Of a stretch of DNA of 64,000 nucleotides, positions 1 through 12,300 are shown piece by piece. Below the pieces are notes generated by a model. It saw nothing but the letters and a program-made list of their open reading frames with translations. It had not been told where the DNA came from and ran no database searches. The stretch comes from Marisa cornuarietis. Its lineage: Eukaryota > Mollusca > Gastropoda > Architaenioglossa > Ampullariidae. The position numbers were made by a program, and so were the translations under genes. The stretch covers positions 5,168,501-5,232,500 of the forward strand of contig SMMW01000614.1 of assembly GCA_004794655.1 (NCBI GenBank), read 5' to 3'. Numbering within the stretch: position 1 is the first letter of the stretch; each line of letters starts with the position of its first letter.

Positions 1-273
1 CTTTTTTCAAAAATGTATAGGTTTCTTGGTCTAATGTTTATTTCAGAGCAGCAATAATAAAATACAAACTTCACCCACTGTCGTCTTCGCAGTCTTCAGT
101 TATAAGCCAGTTATTGTAATGTTATATTTTTATGTTAAACTAAGAAGGCTACTTATTTCAATTCCAAAAAATGTATATATATATTATTTATGTGTGCATG
201 TGTACCCATGCAGGCTATATGTATATATTCATGTATTGCTCAGTTGAGTAAGATCATATATTTCTTCATACAG

Positions 274-377
274 AAATGGATTTCTGGTAACAGCCAGCTG
301 TGACGGTCATGTGAAATTTTGGAAGAAAGCAGAAGAGAAAGGCATAGACTTTGTAAAGCACTTCCGCAGTCATCTGG
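274..377 (+). CDS. PPWD1: PPWD1 exon a (first in window)
   Basis: Acceptor TTCATACAG, donor GTATGT. It encodes a WD blade ending KHFRSHL; one base completes a codon from an exon upstream of the window, and it ends in phase 1. Confidence 0.92.
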
Positions 378-3300
378 GTATGTTGATTTGTGGCTACTTT
401 CATTGCTGTCTGCTCTGTTTTTCTGTCACAGCATTTTCATTCACACATGTGCGAGTTCTATGCTTATTCGTCATATAAGAAAGTTCCTTTTTTCACTTCA
501 AAGTTTACAACTCTTTTTGACATTACGGGCTTATATGCATGCTTAATGCTGACGGAGTCCATTCAGTTATGTTGTGAAAATTGAGCTCTTGGACTGTCAT
601 TGAAGAAGATATCTGTTTTCTTCAAAAACGTTTTTTTCTTTCCCATCAGGTGCAGTGAATGACCTTGCAATGAGTGCAAATGGAGAATTGTGCTGTACAG
701 TGTCAGACGACAAGACAGCAAAGGTGTTTGATGTAATCAACTTCGGTGAGTCATAAAGGTGCTGCTGAAAGGATGAGAGGGGTTCAAAATTTTGTCCAGC
801 GATTGAGTAAAGCTCCTTGCAGACTGCTAAATTTTCAAGAGGTGAAAGGTGAACATTGACAGACACAAAACAAGAAAAAAAACTGAATAAGATGAAGAAG
901 AAAGCCAAGGACCCAACAAACAGCATAGTAAACTGCTGCATAAACAATATTGGTGAAACAGATGTTGATTAAGAATAGTTTATTTAGGAGAGACCGCTGT
1001 CAGGTGTCAGGCCCAAGCAATAATGCTAATTTAGCAGTTGTAATTTCAGAGTAGATTTTACTGGGCAAGTTTGATGTGAAAACAGATCAGACTGCAGTGT
1101 GAGGCTTTCTTTGATGGTTGACTGGAAGTCTTCTTATGCTCACTATTATGAATGACATGTATCAGACACACATGACTTGGGGCAGGGTGTGTCTTAGTGA
1201 CATCATTGTTTAAAAATTGCTTCATTCATTTAATGCTGAAAAATAATTTAATTTTGTTAAAAACCCTTTTAATGAGTTTTCTTTTATGTCAGATTTACTG
1301 AGTAATAACTTATTCTTCAACAGATATGATCAACATGCTGAGACTTGGCTACACGCCCTCACGCTGTGGATGGATCTTCACCTCAGGTGACCCAGTCTCT
1401 GCCCTTGCTGTGTGCGTACATGTATTCTAATACCTTTGTTGAAAGTTAATAGTACTTAATTATTTGATAGTAAACCCCTAATATGGGGGCCAGGTGTGTA
1501 GCATGGATAGCATTTGTTACTTAGATGGTTAGCATATCGCAGTCAGCTAAAATGGTTAGTTTAAAATGAACAGTTTAGCTTTTTGCTTCACATTAACTAT
1601 AACTGCCTAGTCTGGGCAGGAAGGGATTTTGTTTGCTAAATTCTTCTGTAGGGAGAGTGTAAGGATGAGAGCTTTAGAGTCTTAGCATGGTCCTTAGATT
1701 AAATAAGGATTATTTTCTTTATACTGAGAAATCAGAGTGATCCTTAGTTACATGTATACAGGTCCATGATCTCCATGTTCAGATTTGTCTCTTGTGTTTT
1801 TTTTTTTAAATAAAATTCTTTCATGCAGTATCATAAATTTATTGCAAGTCTTTAGCTACCTCAAAGTGGCAACCAGTTCTTGCATTTGTGAAAAGTTTTT
1901 AGCCAGTATGCATGTGTGTGTGTTTTTGTATATGTGTGAAAAAGAGAGGTTCAGATGTGGAAATGGTGTCAATATGAATAAGAGAGAATAAGAAGAGAAT
2001 GGTCAGCAGCACACTATCTGTTATTCGTGTAAACAATGCTACCATCACTATGAGGGAGAACTGATGGGTTGTTTTAGTGCTGAGAAAGGAACCAGCATCA
2101 TCCGAATCTACGATGGAAGAGGCACTAGTGATGTTCTCAAGACTCTAGATAAACTTCACTTCAGTCCTGTGACACTTATACGGGTCAGTTGTTAGAGTTA
2201 CTTATTGAACACACCTTTTAAAAAAAATGTTGTATGCCTCAAGGCAAGCTTCTTTAGTCTTATAGTGCTTTGTTGTTGTATTGTAATATTCATGAGGGTT
2301 TCATTTATGGGATGGGGGGCATTTCAGAACATATTTTGTAAGTTCATGGAGCCTTTTCAAATTCACCATGTCCAGATAAATTTTTCTGTAGAACTGGTAT
2401 GTAATTAATGTTGATAAACATATTTATTGGATTAGTAAATTCAAATATTTACTATATTACTAGCTTAGGTTTAGTAGAGTAAATAGCTACAAAGTAATTA
2501 TAGGTAAAACTTAGTTTGTTATAATTTATACTTCAGTGCCTAGAGAGAACTGGAAAGCCAGGTGGATAAAGCACTGCTGTCCAAACCTGGAGGTGTACTG
2601 GTCTGATACTCTCATGGCATAGCGAACTTCTCCCAGTTGACCCAGCTGTTGGGAATAAGTATCTGATTACATAGAGGGTCCCGATAAAAATGGTATCTCT
2701 AACACCTCATTCCCCAGTGCCCAAAAGGATAGGAGATAACCTTTACCTTTGGTCCCCCAAATCAGGACATATCCATGCCAGTAAATACCCTGAAGTTAGT
2801 TTCATTAAAAAATCAAAAAGGCTGTTTCATACTGTTAAGTCAAGATCATAAAGGATTGATTTTAACCATGATCTCAAGCAGCTGGGCATGTTTCATAATT
2901 GTTGTGTCATCTGCAAACAGCATTTCTCTAAGGAGAGTTTCAAAAACCTTTGTTTCGGCTGTGAGATTAAAAAGCCTGCCATCTGACCCGGTGCACAGAT
3001 AGACTCCCTCAGTTGCGTTATCGAAGGCATGTTTCAGGAGCAGAGCAGAGAAAATTCCCAAGAGTGCAGGAGCAAGGATGCAGCCTTGCTTAACGCCAGT
3101 GCAAATGGTAAAAGACTGAGAGGAGACACCATTAAATCAGTGGAATAGGATTCAATCAGGCTCAATAATTTATGCAAATAGCCAGTCTCTGGAAGGATTT
3201 TGAAGAGACCTCCTTTGCTAACTAGGTAAAACGCCTTGATGTGTTTGATGAAAGCGATGTACCTAGCAGCTGCTAGTCTCTGCACTTTACTGAAGTTGAC

Positions 3301-6300
3301 AAAGGGAGAACATCATGTCAACAGTGTACCTGCCAGCTCAGATGCTGCATTGTGACTCCAGGTAGACATAATCAGCCATCACTCATATAGTGCTTGAGAT
3401 ACTAGGGTACACATATAGTGCTTGAGGCACTATGATACTCATACAGTGCTTGAGGCATAAGGGAGTAGTTTACACTGCTTGAGACAATAGGGTACTCTTA
3501 CAGTGCTTGAGAAAATAGGGTACTCATACCGTGTTTGAGGCAATAGGGTACTCACACAGTGCTTGATCAGATCTGAGGGTGGATCTTGTCATTACCCAGG
3601 GCTTTATCAGAGGTCAGGCTGTTAACGGCTTTATGAAGATCCTCTGTTGTCGGCTTTGTGTCAAGCTCATCCTTGATTGGCAGACCCTCAGTGGCTCCAG
3701 GGACAGAGGGTGGCAAAGTGTTTACTCTGGAGAAGAGATTGGAGTAATCATCACTCCATCTGCTGGCTGTTTTTTTTGTGATAGCTTCCCCCAGTAGAAG
3801 ATTTTAGGAGAGCTCTTTTGTCTAGCTGAAAGCTTTCCTGATGCCTTTGCAAACTCCTCTAAGGTTGCCCGTTGCAGCCGCCATCTAAATGTCTGCACTG
3901 AGCCAGCACTTGTTTGCACAACGCCTGAGTTGCTGCATATCAGTGGTGTGCAAATGTTGCAGATTTTTCATGTGTGGGCTATGTAAATCAGGGCTTTGGG
4001 TGAACATTTTAAAATAAAAAATGTCACCAAGTGTGATCAGTGCTAATTTCAGATTGAGAACTGCCACTAGTTCTAACCCCTTTGTTTTTTATTGTCTGTG
4101 CAGTACAACCCAGTGGCAGCAGTATCAGTCAGTGTGGACGAGGGTCGAATGGTGGAGTACTGGGCAGGGCCACGAGGTGATTACCAGTTTCCTCGTACGC
4201 TGAGATGGGAATCCAAGATGGACACGGACCTGTATGAATTTCTCAAGGTAACTGCAAACTTAATTTTTGACTTTTGGAAAAGTTTACACATCAAATCTTA
4301 TTTGTATATGGACATTTTCACTATGTTTGATTGGAGCTACTAACAACTTGTAATCCAAGACACTAAACTTTTCAATCTACTTTTGCAGTCCTCCACTCTA
4401 TGCAAAGAGCTATGACTATGTAGCTTTAAAGTCTGCCTTCAAAATATCTTGTATAACTAGCTAATTTTTCCGCTCACTCTTCATCTTCATCTGTGCTCAG
4501 TCATTTCTGTTATGTAGGCTGTATGATATTGCTTTAGTATTTAATTCTCTGCTTTGTTGTTTCTGAAATGTTTGTTCTATTTGTAGTTTTTTTAGCACAG
4601 CTCATTGATGTCACCTCCACACAGGGAAATTCACTTTATAAATTCATATATTATTGTCTTCCGACTTTAATTAGATGACACTTTTGTAGTAAGTGGTCAG
4701 TTTCTTGACCACTGACGTTATTTGACATAACTGATTGATCGATTTCTTTATTCAGTAGGGCATTAGCCCCTTTGAAGGGGTGTATCAGATAATGACACGT
4801 TGTACTTCTCTTGACAAAGCGTACAGGCAGGATATTTTAATCTGTACAACTAACACTGTACAATAAATAAAAGTTCTTCCACTTATGACACTGCTTTTTT
4901 TCTGGCTTTAAATGCACAATAAAGTAAAATACACAATTTTCTGCATTTTACAGAAGTCAAAATTGGATTTCATCATCCTTAGCATTTCCACACGATGGGC
5001 AGATAAAATTTTCCATCCAATGATTCCTATATCTGTAGAAATGTGTTTTCAGATCAGTTACATCAAATCAAAATGTTGTCATCACAAATTTTAAATGCCT
5101 ATTTAAACTTAATTGCAGGTATATAGTGATAAAATAAGTACCAAACATTCTATGTATGCTAAAACCCTTACTATTTTTTACATGTTCATTCCAATTTTGC
5201 CATCTACAATCTACAAGTCTCGCTTTGAAAGCATGCAAAAAATTCTTTCACTTTTCCCACACCTTGGTTTTGCTAAATAAACCTAAATCCATACTGGCAT
5301 AAGCAAATCCGAACATTTGTGACCCAGTTAACTGTGCCCCTTTATGTCGAAATTTAACACCATTAAAGGCCAGAGTTTTAGCTTATGGCATGAAAAAGTG
5401 GTTTGACCAGAGCGAGGGAGATGAGGAGCATATGCAGTGCCAGCTGTTTTTCATTTTTTCCATTTCTTTAGGGTCACACAAGCACCTTTTGCACACATAC
5501 TTCAAAAGTTTCATTCGTAGATTCTGGAATGTCATAAAATTTAATGTTATTCCTCCTTGAGTAGGCCTCCATCTTGTCTATCTTAGCATCTGTGGCCTTC
5601 ACATATTTCTGCATCTTCTCTTCCATGTTTTTCACCGCACTGATTGCCTTTTGACATTCACCTCTCACTTCCCTATTATTGACCCTCAGAAGAAATAGCC
5701 TAGAGTGCCTCCAGTGTCTGCCTCCATCACCTTCAAAGTATCTTTTATCAAGGTTAGCTGTGATAGCACAGAGTCGAAACCAGCTAGCACTTTTCTCTTG
5801 CTGTTGCTTGAACATTGTCGACAACATCTTCTTAATGTTGCTGCCACCATCTTTGCCTTACTGGGTGTTGTTAGAGTTTAATGTTTCTGTGTACTGCTCA
5901 GGACCAGGGTTTAATTTGACATCCCCTGTGCATAGCAACAGGTTGACCATGATGAGTGCTAACGGAAAACACAAACAAATGTTTGTTGAACACATCCACT
6001 GCAACCTGAGCTCGTTTATGAATAAAAGTCTAAAGTATCCAAACAAAATGACAGCAAATCAACCTAAAAGTTAAGCAGTATGGGTATAGTTCTTAAGAGC
6101 CGATTTATCACAAAAACGCTAAGAACAAGTTAATCAGTTCAGAATTAACCTAGGATAATTAATCCAGAACTGACAGTGGACTGAAAAAGCATCAGTGCTG
6201 CTTGTGAGCAGAACTCATTTCCCTTGCTTGAAATAATAAGACCATATGAGACTGGCATTAATAGAGGAAAGCTACATTTAGCAAGTACACTTAACCAGGT

Positions 6301-9300
6301 TTTATTCCCTTGTATATGTGTATTAATCTTTGATTAAATAATTTTAGTGTCATTTTTATTATGGCATGTTTTTCTTTGGTCTCATATGTGTTGGTAAGAA
6401 TTAATATAATTATTATAATTATAAACACATTTTATAGACAAGGTGATACGAAGACTATGTTCATATTTTAAACCATGTTCTGTCATCCAGAGTGCATCAC
6501 TTGCATAGACTGCAAGGGGGATGTAATTTGAATATTTTTGTATACCATGTTGCATATGTGCCCTTGTATATTAGCACTTGTAAGCAGTTTTTGTTGCCTG
6601 CTGTCAGTGCAATGCCAGTCCAACTGATGTCACCTTCTCCCCAGATGGAAAACTTATGGCTATCATGGCAACAGACAGAAAGGTAGGTGCCCTTTTGTTT
6701 TAAAGCAGCCTTTGTGAAACCCTTATCTTGTTATATCTGGATGAGGTTTGCTTATGGATCTGTGCTCATTCTTGATAAAGTTTATTTCATGGGAAGGAAA
6801 AAAAGAAATTTTATTAGAACAGATTTGTTGTTGTGCAACAATAATTCATAAGATACTTTCAGTAATAGATTGTCAAGACTTCTTATGGTCTTTGTCCCTG
6901 TTGACATGTTGACATTAACTGTTTGTAATCTGTGACTATTTATTTGAACTCGTCTTCATTTGGGCATATGCTGACAATTCTGTAAGAGCAGCCTGTCATG
7001 AGAAGGTAACCTTCACTTTTCCAAGGTACGGATATTCAGGTTTGGGACTGCCAAGCTTTGGAAAGTTTTGGATGAGTCTCTGCAAAGATTTACTGAGCTG
7101 CAGCAAATGAAACAGCAGGTGCCTAATATGGAGTTTGGACGACGTTTGGCTGTTGACAGAGATCTTGAAAAATCTGATAGTTTTCACTTTTCTAACTTAG
7201 GTTAGTACCATTTTCAGTAGACAGATATCAGATTTTCTTTATTTATATATTTTTTAATTAAAAACAATATATGGCATATGACTACATATTTTATAATTTT
7301 CTTAGGGGGAAAAATCCCTCTAAATTTTAATCTTGCTTACTGGAGAATAGTGAAGACAAACATGTCCATCTATTGACATTAAGCTTTTGCTTGAAGACTA
7401 GCATTTTCACAGCTGAGGCCAACCCTAAAACTTTACTGACTTATATTACAGTGTTTGATGAGAGTGGTAATTTTCTACTCTACTCTACGATGCTAGGCAT
7501 CAAAGGTAAGCAATATTTCATGCATGATAGCATTCCAAGTCTTTCTGATGATGCCTACTTTGAGTGTTATGAAATACTTTACTCTTCAGAGCCTACACTT
7601 AATGACATGCATGCCCCAAGAGCTTATTTTATACCAAGACATACCACAGGAATTGTTTATTTTATACTGTATCATGTCATTAATCACCTGTGTGTACTGT
7701 TTGAAAAAATATGCCTGACTGGCACACTTTCCTTTACTATTACATGCTGCAAAAAATATTTGTTGACATGGCATGACAAAGTTCATGTTAAATATTTTTA
7801 CATTTTAGCATACCTTTTTTTTATCCAGTCCTGTGAGTCCTTCTATAGGCTGCACTGTAAGATGTGGCGTAGGAGTATTTATGTCTGTGGAGAAACTAAC
7901 TTTATGTTCAGCAAGACAGTCACGGCTAATGGGTTCCTAGATAAGCAATAATCAGACACAGATGCACCTAATGTTTATCTTGGGATTTGTTTTCAGTCAT
8001 CAACCTGCACACCAACAGCTGCATGAGAATGCTGGGGAAGCCAGAGAACACGCGATTCCTGCATCTCAGCCTGTTTCAAGGAGCTGGAAAGCCCAAGCAA
8101 AAGAGCAATGCAGAAATGGCGGCCTCAGACAACCCACTCTTGCAGTCTGTATTTCAGGACCCAATACTATTCTGTACAGCCTTTAAAAAAAATCGCTTCT
8201 ACATGTTCACTCATCGTGAGCCTGATGACACTCACAAGTATGCTTTTCCAGATTCTTGTAGTATATGTGTGTGTGTGTGGGCAGGCGGAAGAGTGTATGT
8301 ATGCATGAATAGTGTTGTTTCTAAAGTTAGTGTGTACACATAGATTGTAGTAAAAGTGTCTTTATTGTGTACACCTATGTCATTGTAAAAGTCTCTTTCC
8401 GTCCAAGTAAAGGTTTCTTGTTACCTTTACGTTTTTAGAAATTTTGAACTACCTACAGATTGTAGGTTAAGAGTTTTAATGTTTGAATTGCCAACTGCTG
8501 ATGTGGGTTTTAAGAGAACCTTGCGGTTGTAGGAGTGGGAAGTAGGCGGAGGGGGGTATCTAAAAATTCAACTCACATTTTCTTCTGTTTAGAATTTTAC
8601 AGATTTATATGTAGGCAGTTTCACAGAATTTACCCTCAGAATCAAAGCAGGACAAAAGCTAGAAGGTGCTTAATAAGGGCTTATATGAAAAATCAGACAA
8701 TGTGAGTATTTTGTATAAAAGATCATGCAGAATTTGACACACAAGTTGTCATGCATGAAAACAAAATTGTGTGGTTTTGTCGGCTTATAGAGGTGACAGT
8801 GAGAGGGACATATTCAATGAGAAACCATCAAAAGAGGAAGTCCTGGCAGCAACACAGGTACATTTACAGATGATCTGTTGAGTTCTCTTGCATAGATTAA
8901 TTTGCTTTGCAAAGTCCATTTTTGTTTTCTTAACCTACAGGCACAGAAAACTGCTTCATTGATCATACAATCACGTTTCTTAAATATTTGGAAATACCCC
9001 AGAAGCGAGAGTGGTGTCTGTATTAGAGTGTTTTGAGGTTCCATCTTATGCATGATATCATAGGTCAGGCCATATTTGAGATGTCTTGTTTCATTGCCTT
9101 TTTGTGCCAGGTTGCATAAAATGATTACATATTCAAGGTCATTGTCTTGTCATTTCTGTGATGCTAAAAACAAAACACTGATTGTCGTCGTGGGATTTGA
9201 CATATTTTGTTATGTTTATACTGTTTATGGAGTCACTAACATCACTTAACATCAAAGGAAATGTCTATATATACTAATATTAGGTTTGTGGTTTTTTAAA

Positions 9301-12300
9301 TTCTTCTCATCAGAGGCTTAGTCTCGCTCAGACAGTCTCATCAAAGAAGCACTCTGTTTAGAATTTACAAATACTAATTTTATGTGCAAGTGTGTGTTAG
9401 ATCCAGACTCCAAATTTTGTTTTGTTTCTGCCAGGACTCGTCATATACAAGGGTGTCAGACACCTGCATCATCCACACAACAAAGGGAGACATCCATTGT
9501 AAACTGTTTGCCAAAGAGTAAGTGTACTTATTGTAAATATGAACACAAATATATAACAACCATTGCATTCATGCCTGTCCACACACACTCTCCTTTTCAA
9601 ACACTACACCTCGAAACATAAGTTTAACCATTGCTACAACTTATTATCTTCCTAAACTGTAAAATATTAATGTACATTGTCTGACATTTCAGGTGTCCAA
9701 AGACCGTGGAGAACTTTTGTGTCCACAGCCGCAATGGTTATTACAACAATCACATCTTTCACCGCGTCATTAAAAGCTTTATGATCCAGACTGGTGACCC
9801 CCTGGGTAAGAAAGACTTGAGGGGTTGTGCTTTGTGTCATAAGGGTTTGCTAAAAATAGAATTGATTTTATTGTAGGCTACCCCATGGTCAATTCCCTAA
9901 AAAAAAGTCAGTATTTTTTTTTTTTAAAGAAAGAAATATAGTAAAAAAAATTCCTATTAAGACTAAAATCCATAAAGATCGGGTCTTAGAGGGGTGTAGT
10001 AGGGAGATCAACCAGTCTATTTTCCTTCTACAAATCATGACGTCAGACAAATAAATTCAAGTTCATTTATTTAAATGTTGAAATAATGCTCTTAAAAAAA
10101 TGCTTTTTTGTCATTTTTGCTTTACTCTGCCATGGTTATGCTTGACTGAAGATTTATAGGGGAACTAACTCCAGGTAAGAGCAATTGATCAATGCACAGG
10201 TACTATGGCAGGCAAAGACGTTCTCTTACGATGCATTAACTATATTTTTGAGTAATCTGCAAAAACTGGCAATAAAGCATAAACAGTTCATCACAATAAT
10301 TGTATTTTTATAGACAGGTGACTTCTGTCAAAGATCGTTAATGAAACACAATTGACTAATGAGCTCAGGTAAAGAAAACAGTGACTGGGGAATAGCGGTC
10401 AACTTTAAACCATCTTACCCCAGCTATATTGGCATCTCGCCTGAGTGGAATCGATTACTTCATGACCATATTACCCCAGCTACGTTGACATTTCGCCAGA
10501 ACAGAATCAGCTCCTCCATGACCCCCGTTAGACCCATATCATCCCAACACCGAAAGTCAAATCGACCAGGCCCAGGCTAAATAAATGCTTGAGTAACACC
10601 TGTTTCATTTAACTAAACATCTGCATGTACATTTAATAAGAACGAGCAAATTAAAGAATAATGATAATAAAAGCTTTTTTCTCAAACTGATTTGAGAAAA
10701 TCATGTTTGTATGCCATTGTGAGATTTCAACCAAGCATCTGCAGATACATATAATTCAAACCTCCAAACTGAAGAATAATGACAACAAAAGCTTTTTTTT
10801 TTCATAAAAAAACCCTCCCTATAATTTAAAAGACAATTGGGCTATGCACTATTGTTTGATTTGCTCTCTATTGCAGATTGGCCAGTTTTGTTTAGTACGA
10901 TGGTAGCTGAACTTGTTTGTTCTATTGATAATATTTGATGTTAATTACTACTCCTGTCATTGGCAATCTATTCATCTTTTGAGTCTGGATGGATTCAACT
11001 GTCACTGTTGTGATGATATGTTAGCTATGGCTGGAGAAAAATAGTTTGGGTTGAAATAGGTGACCCATAGAAAAAGCAGTCTCTTTTAAAATGTACTTAT
11101 TTTACGTGATTTCTTTAGAGAATCATAATATAGGGTAAGTAGCCAGCCAGATGTAGTCTGTTTTAAAATGTACTTTTTTTTTAACATGGAACTTTTGCAA
11201 AAACTTGTAATAGACCATAAACTGTCAGTCGTAAATTGGGTTGGGGAGGTAGTCCTGATAGAGATGATGATAATATAGAGAAATATGTCCATGAAAAATG
11301 TTTGGGTTGTAACTAAGAGGCAGTTTTAATCAGGAAGATCTTAATAAAAAAGTTTTACCGAATCATAACTGGCTTTCTTCTTAAGAATAAATAATTCCAA
11401 ATTTTGAGCATCTTTAAAGTGCTTTCTTCACTTTTCTTAAATTATTGGAGCAGCGTAACTAAAATTGTTTTCTGGTGGGTCATTAACACAAGCCAACCAA
11501 AATGTTCAATAATTTTGTGGGTTGATTGGGGGTACTTTCTCTGTTTGATAGGCCTGCTGCTTGTTCTGTAGACTCTCTTAATTAGCTGACATCATGCCGT
11601 AACCATTGCTGCCTGGTGCCTGCAGTTAAAGGGAATGACAAGTGAAATAACATCAGGCTTAAATGAGACTGACACTCAGGTTCTGAATCTTTTCCTATCA
11701 AAATTTCAGGATGTGGAACAGTTAAGAAAACTTTAAAATATGAAAACAAGGCATTAAAAAGTTCTTCTGAAAGCCTAACATTTTGAGCAGAAATAATTCA
11801 GAACGTCAGTATCATCAAAGCCCAGCTTGGTAGTTTTTTTCACTTGCCTTTCCCTTTATGGCTAAGCTGGCCAACATAGCAAAGAATGCTTTAAAACTGT
11901 GTTGCAAAATATTTTTGTTCAGCAAAGAAAGAAAAGGAAATTACATTGAAACAGTTATATCTGCCTTATACTTTGTTTGATTGGTACTGTCATCTTTTTA
12001 AGGAAAAAATGTTGCAAATTTTTCATAGTTTACCATTTCACATCTTTGGAGTGAATTTATGTTAGGGGTGTGTTTATTTCTACTATCAATTTATTTGTGC
12101 TCCCCCACCCCTTAACCGTTTCAATCTCAATGCACACAAGCATCTCTTTGTCCTCATCATACATTAATGTAAGATTTCCTCTTCTAAACTTGAGTATATG
12201 CATCCGATGTCAACAGGTAATGGCTCAGGAGGAGAATCCATCTGGGGTGGCGAGTTTGAAGACGAGTTCCATCCCAACCTGCGGCATGATCGCCCCTACA

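Larger units (their letters stand above)
4736..6050 (-). mobile_element. Internally deleted APE-type LINE (5' ORF1 part and 3' ORF2 tail)
   Basis: The 5' end (about 6046-5474, minus) encodes a hydrophobic leader, a 2A-like motif and an ORF1-type coiled-coil/RNA-binding segment with [20 protein letters not shown] and [14 protein letters not shown]. The 3' end (about 5100-4740) encodes the C-terminal zinc-knuckle region of a LINE ORF2: [26 protein letters not shown] and finally [13 protein letters not shown]. In-frame stops interrupt it. Most of ORF2 (endonuclease, reverse transcriptase) is missing. It is antisense to PPWD1. Confidence 0.72.

Noticed and set aside
1387..1392. GTGACC as donor of the third PPWD1 exon in the window
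   Set aside because: Using it would drop the conserved GDPVSALAV and break the phase with the exon at 2078; the donor at 1412 restores both.
7373..7951. 192-codon plus-strand open frame
   Set aside because: It merely reads through a 54-nt PPWD1 exon and the AT-rich introns around it; no similarity of its own.
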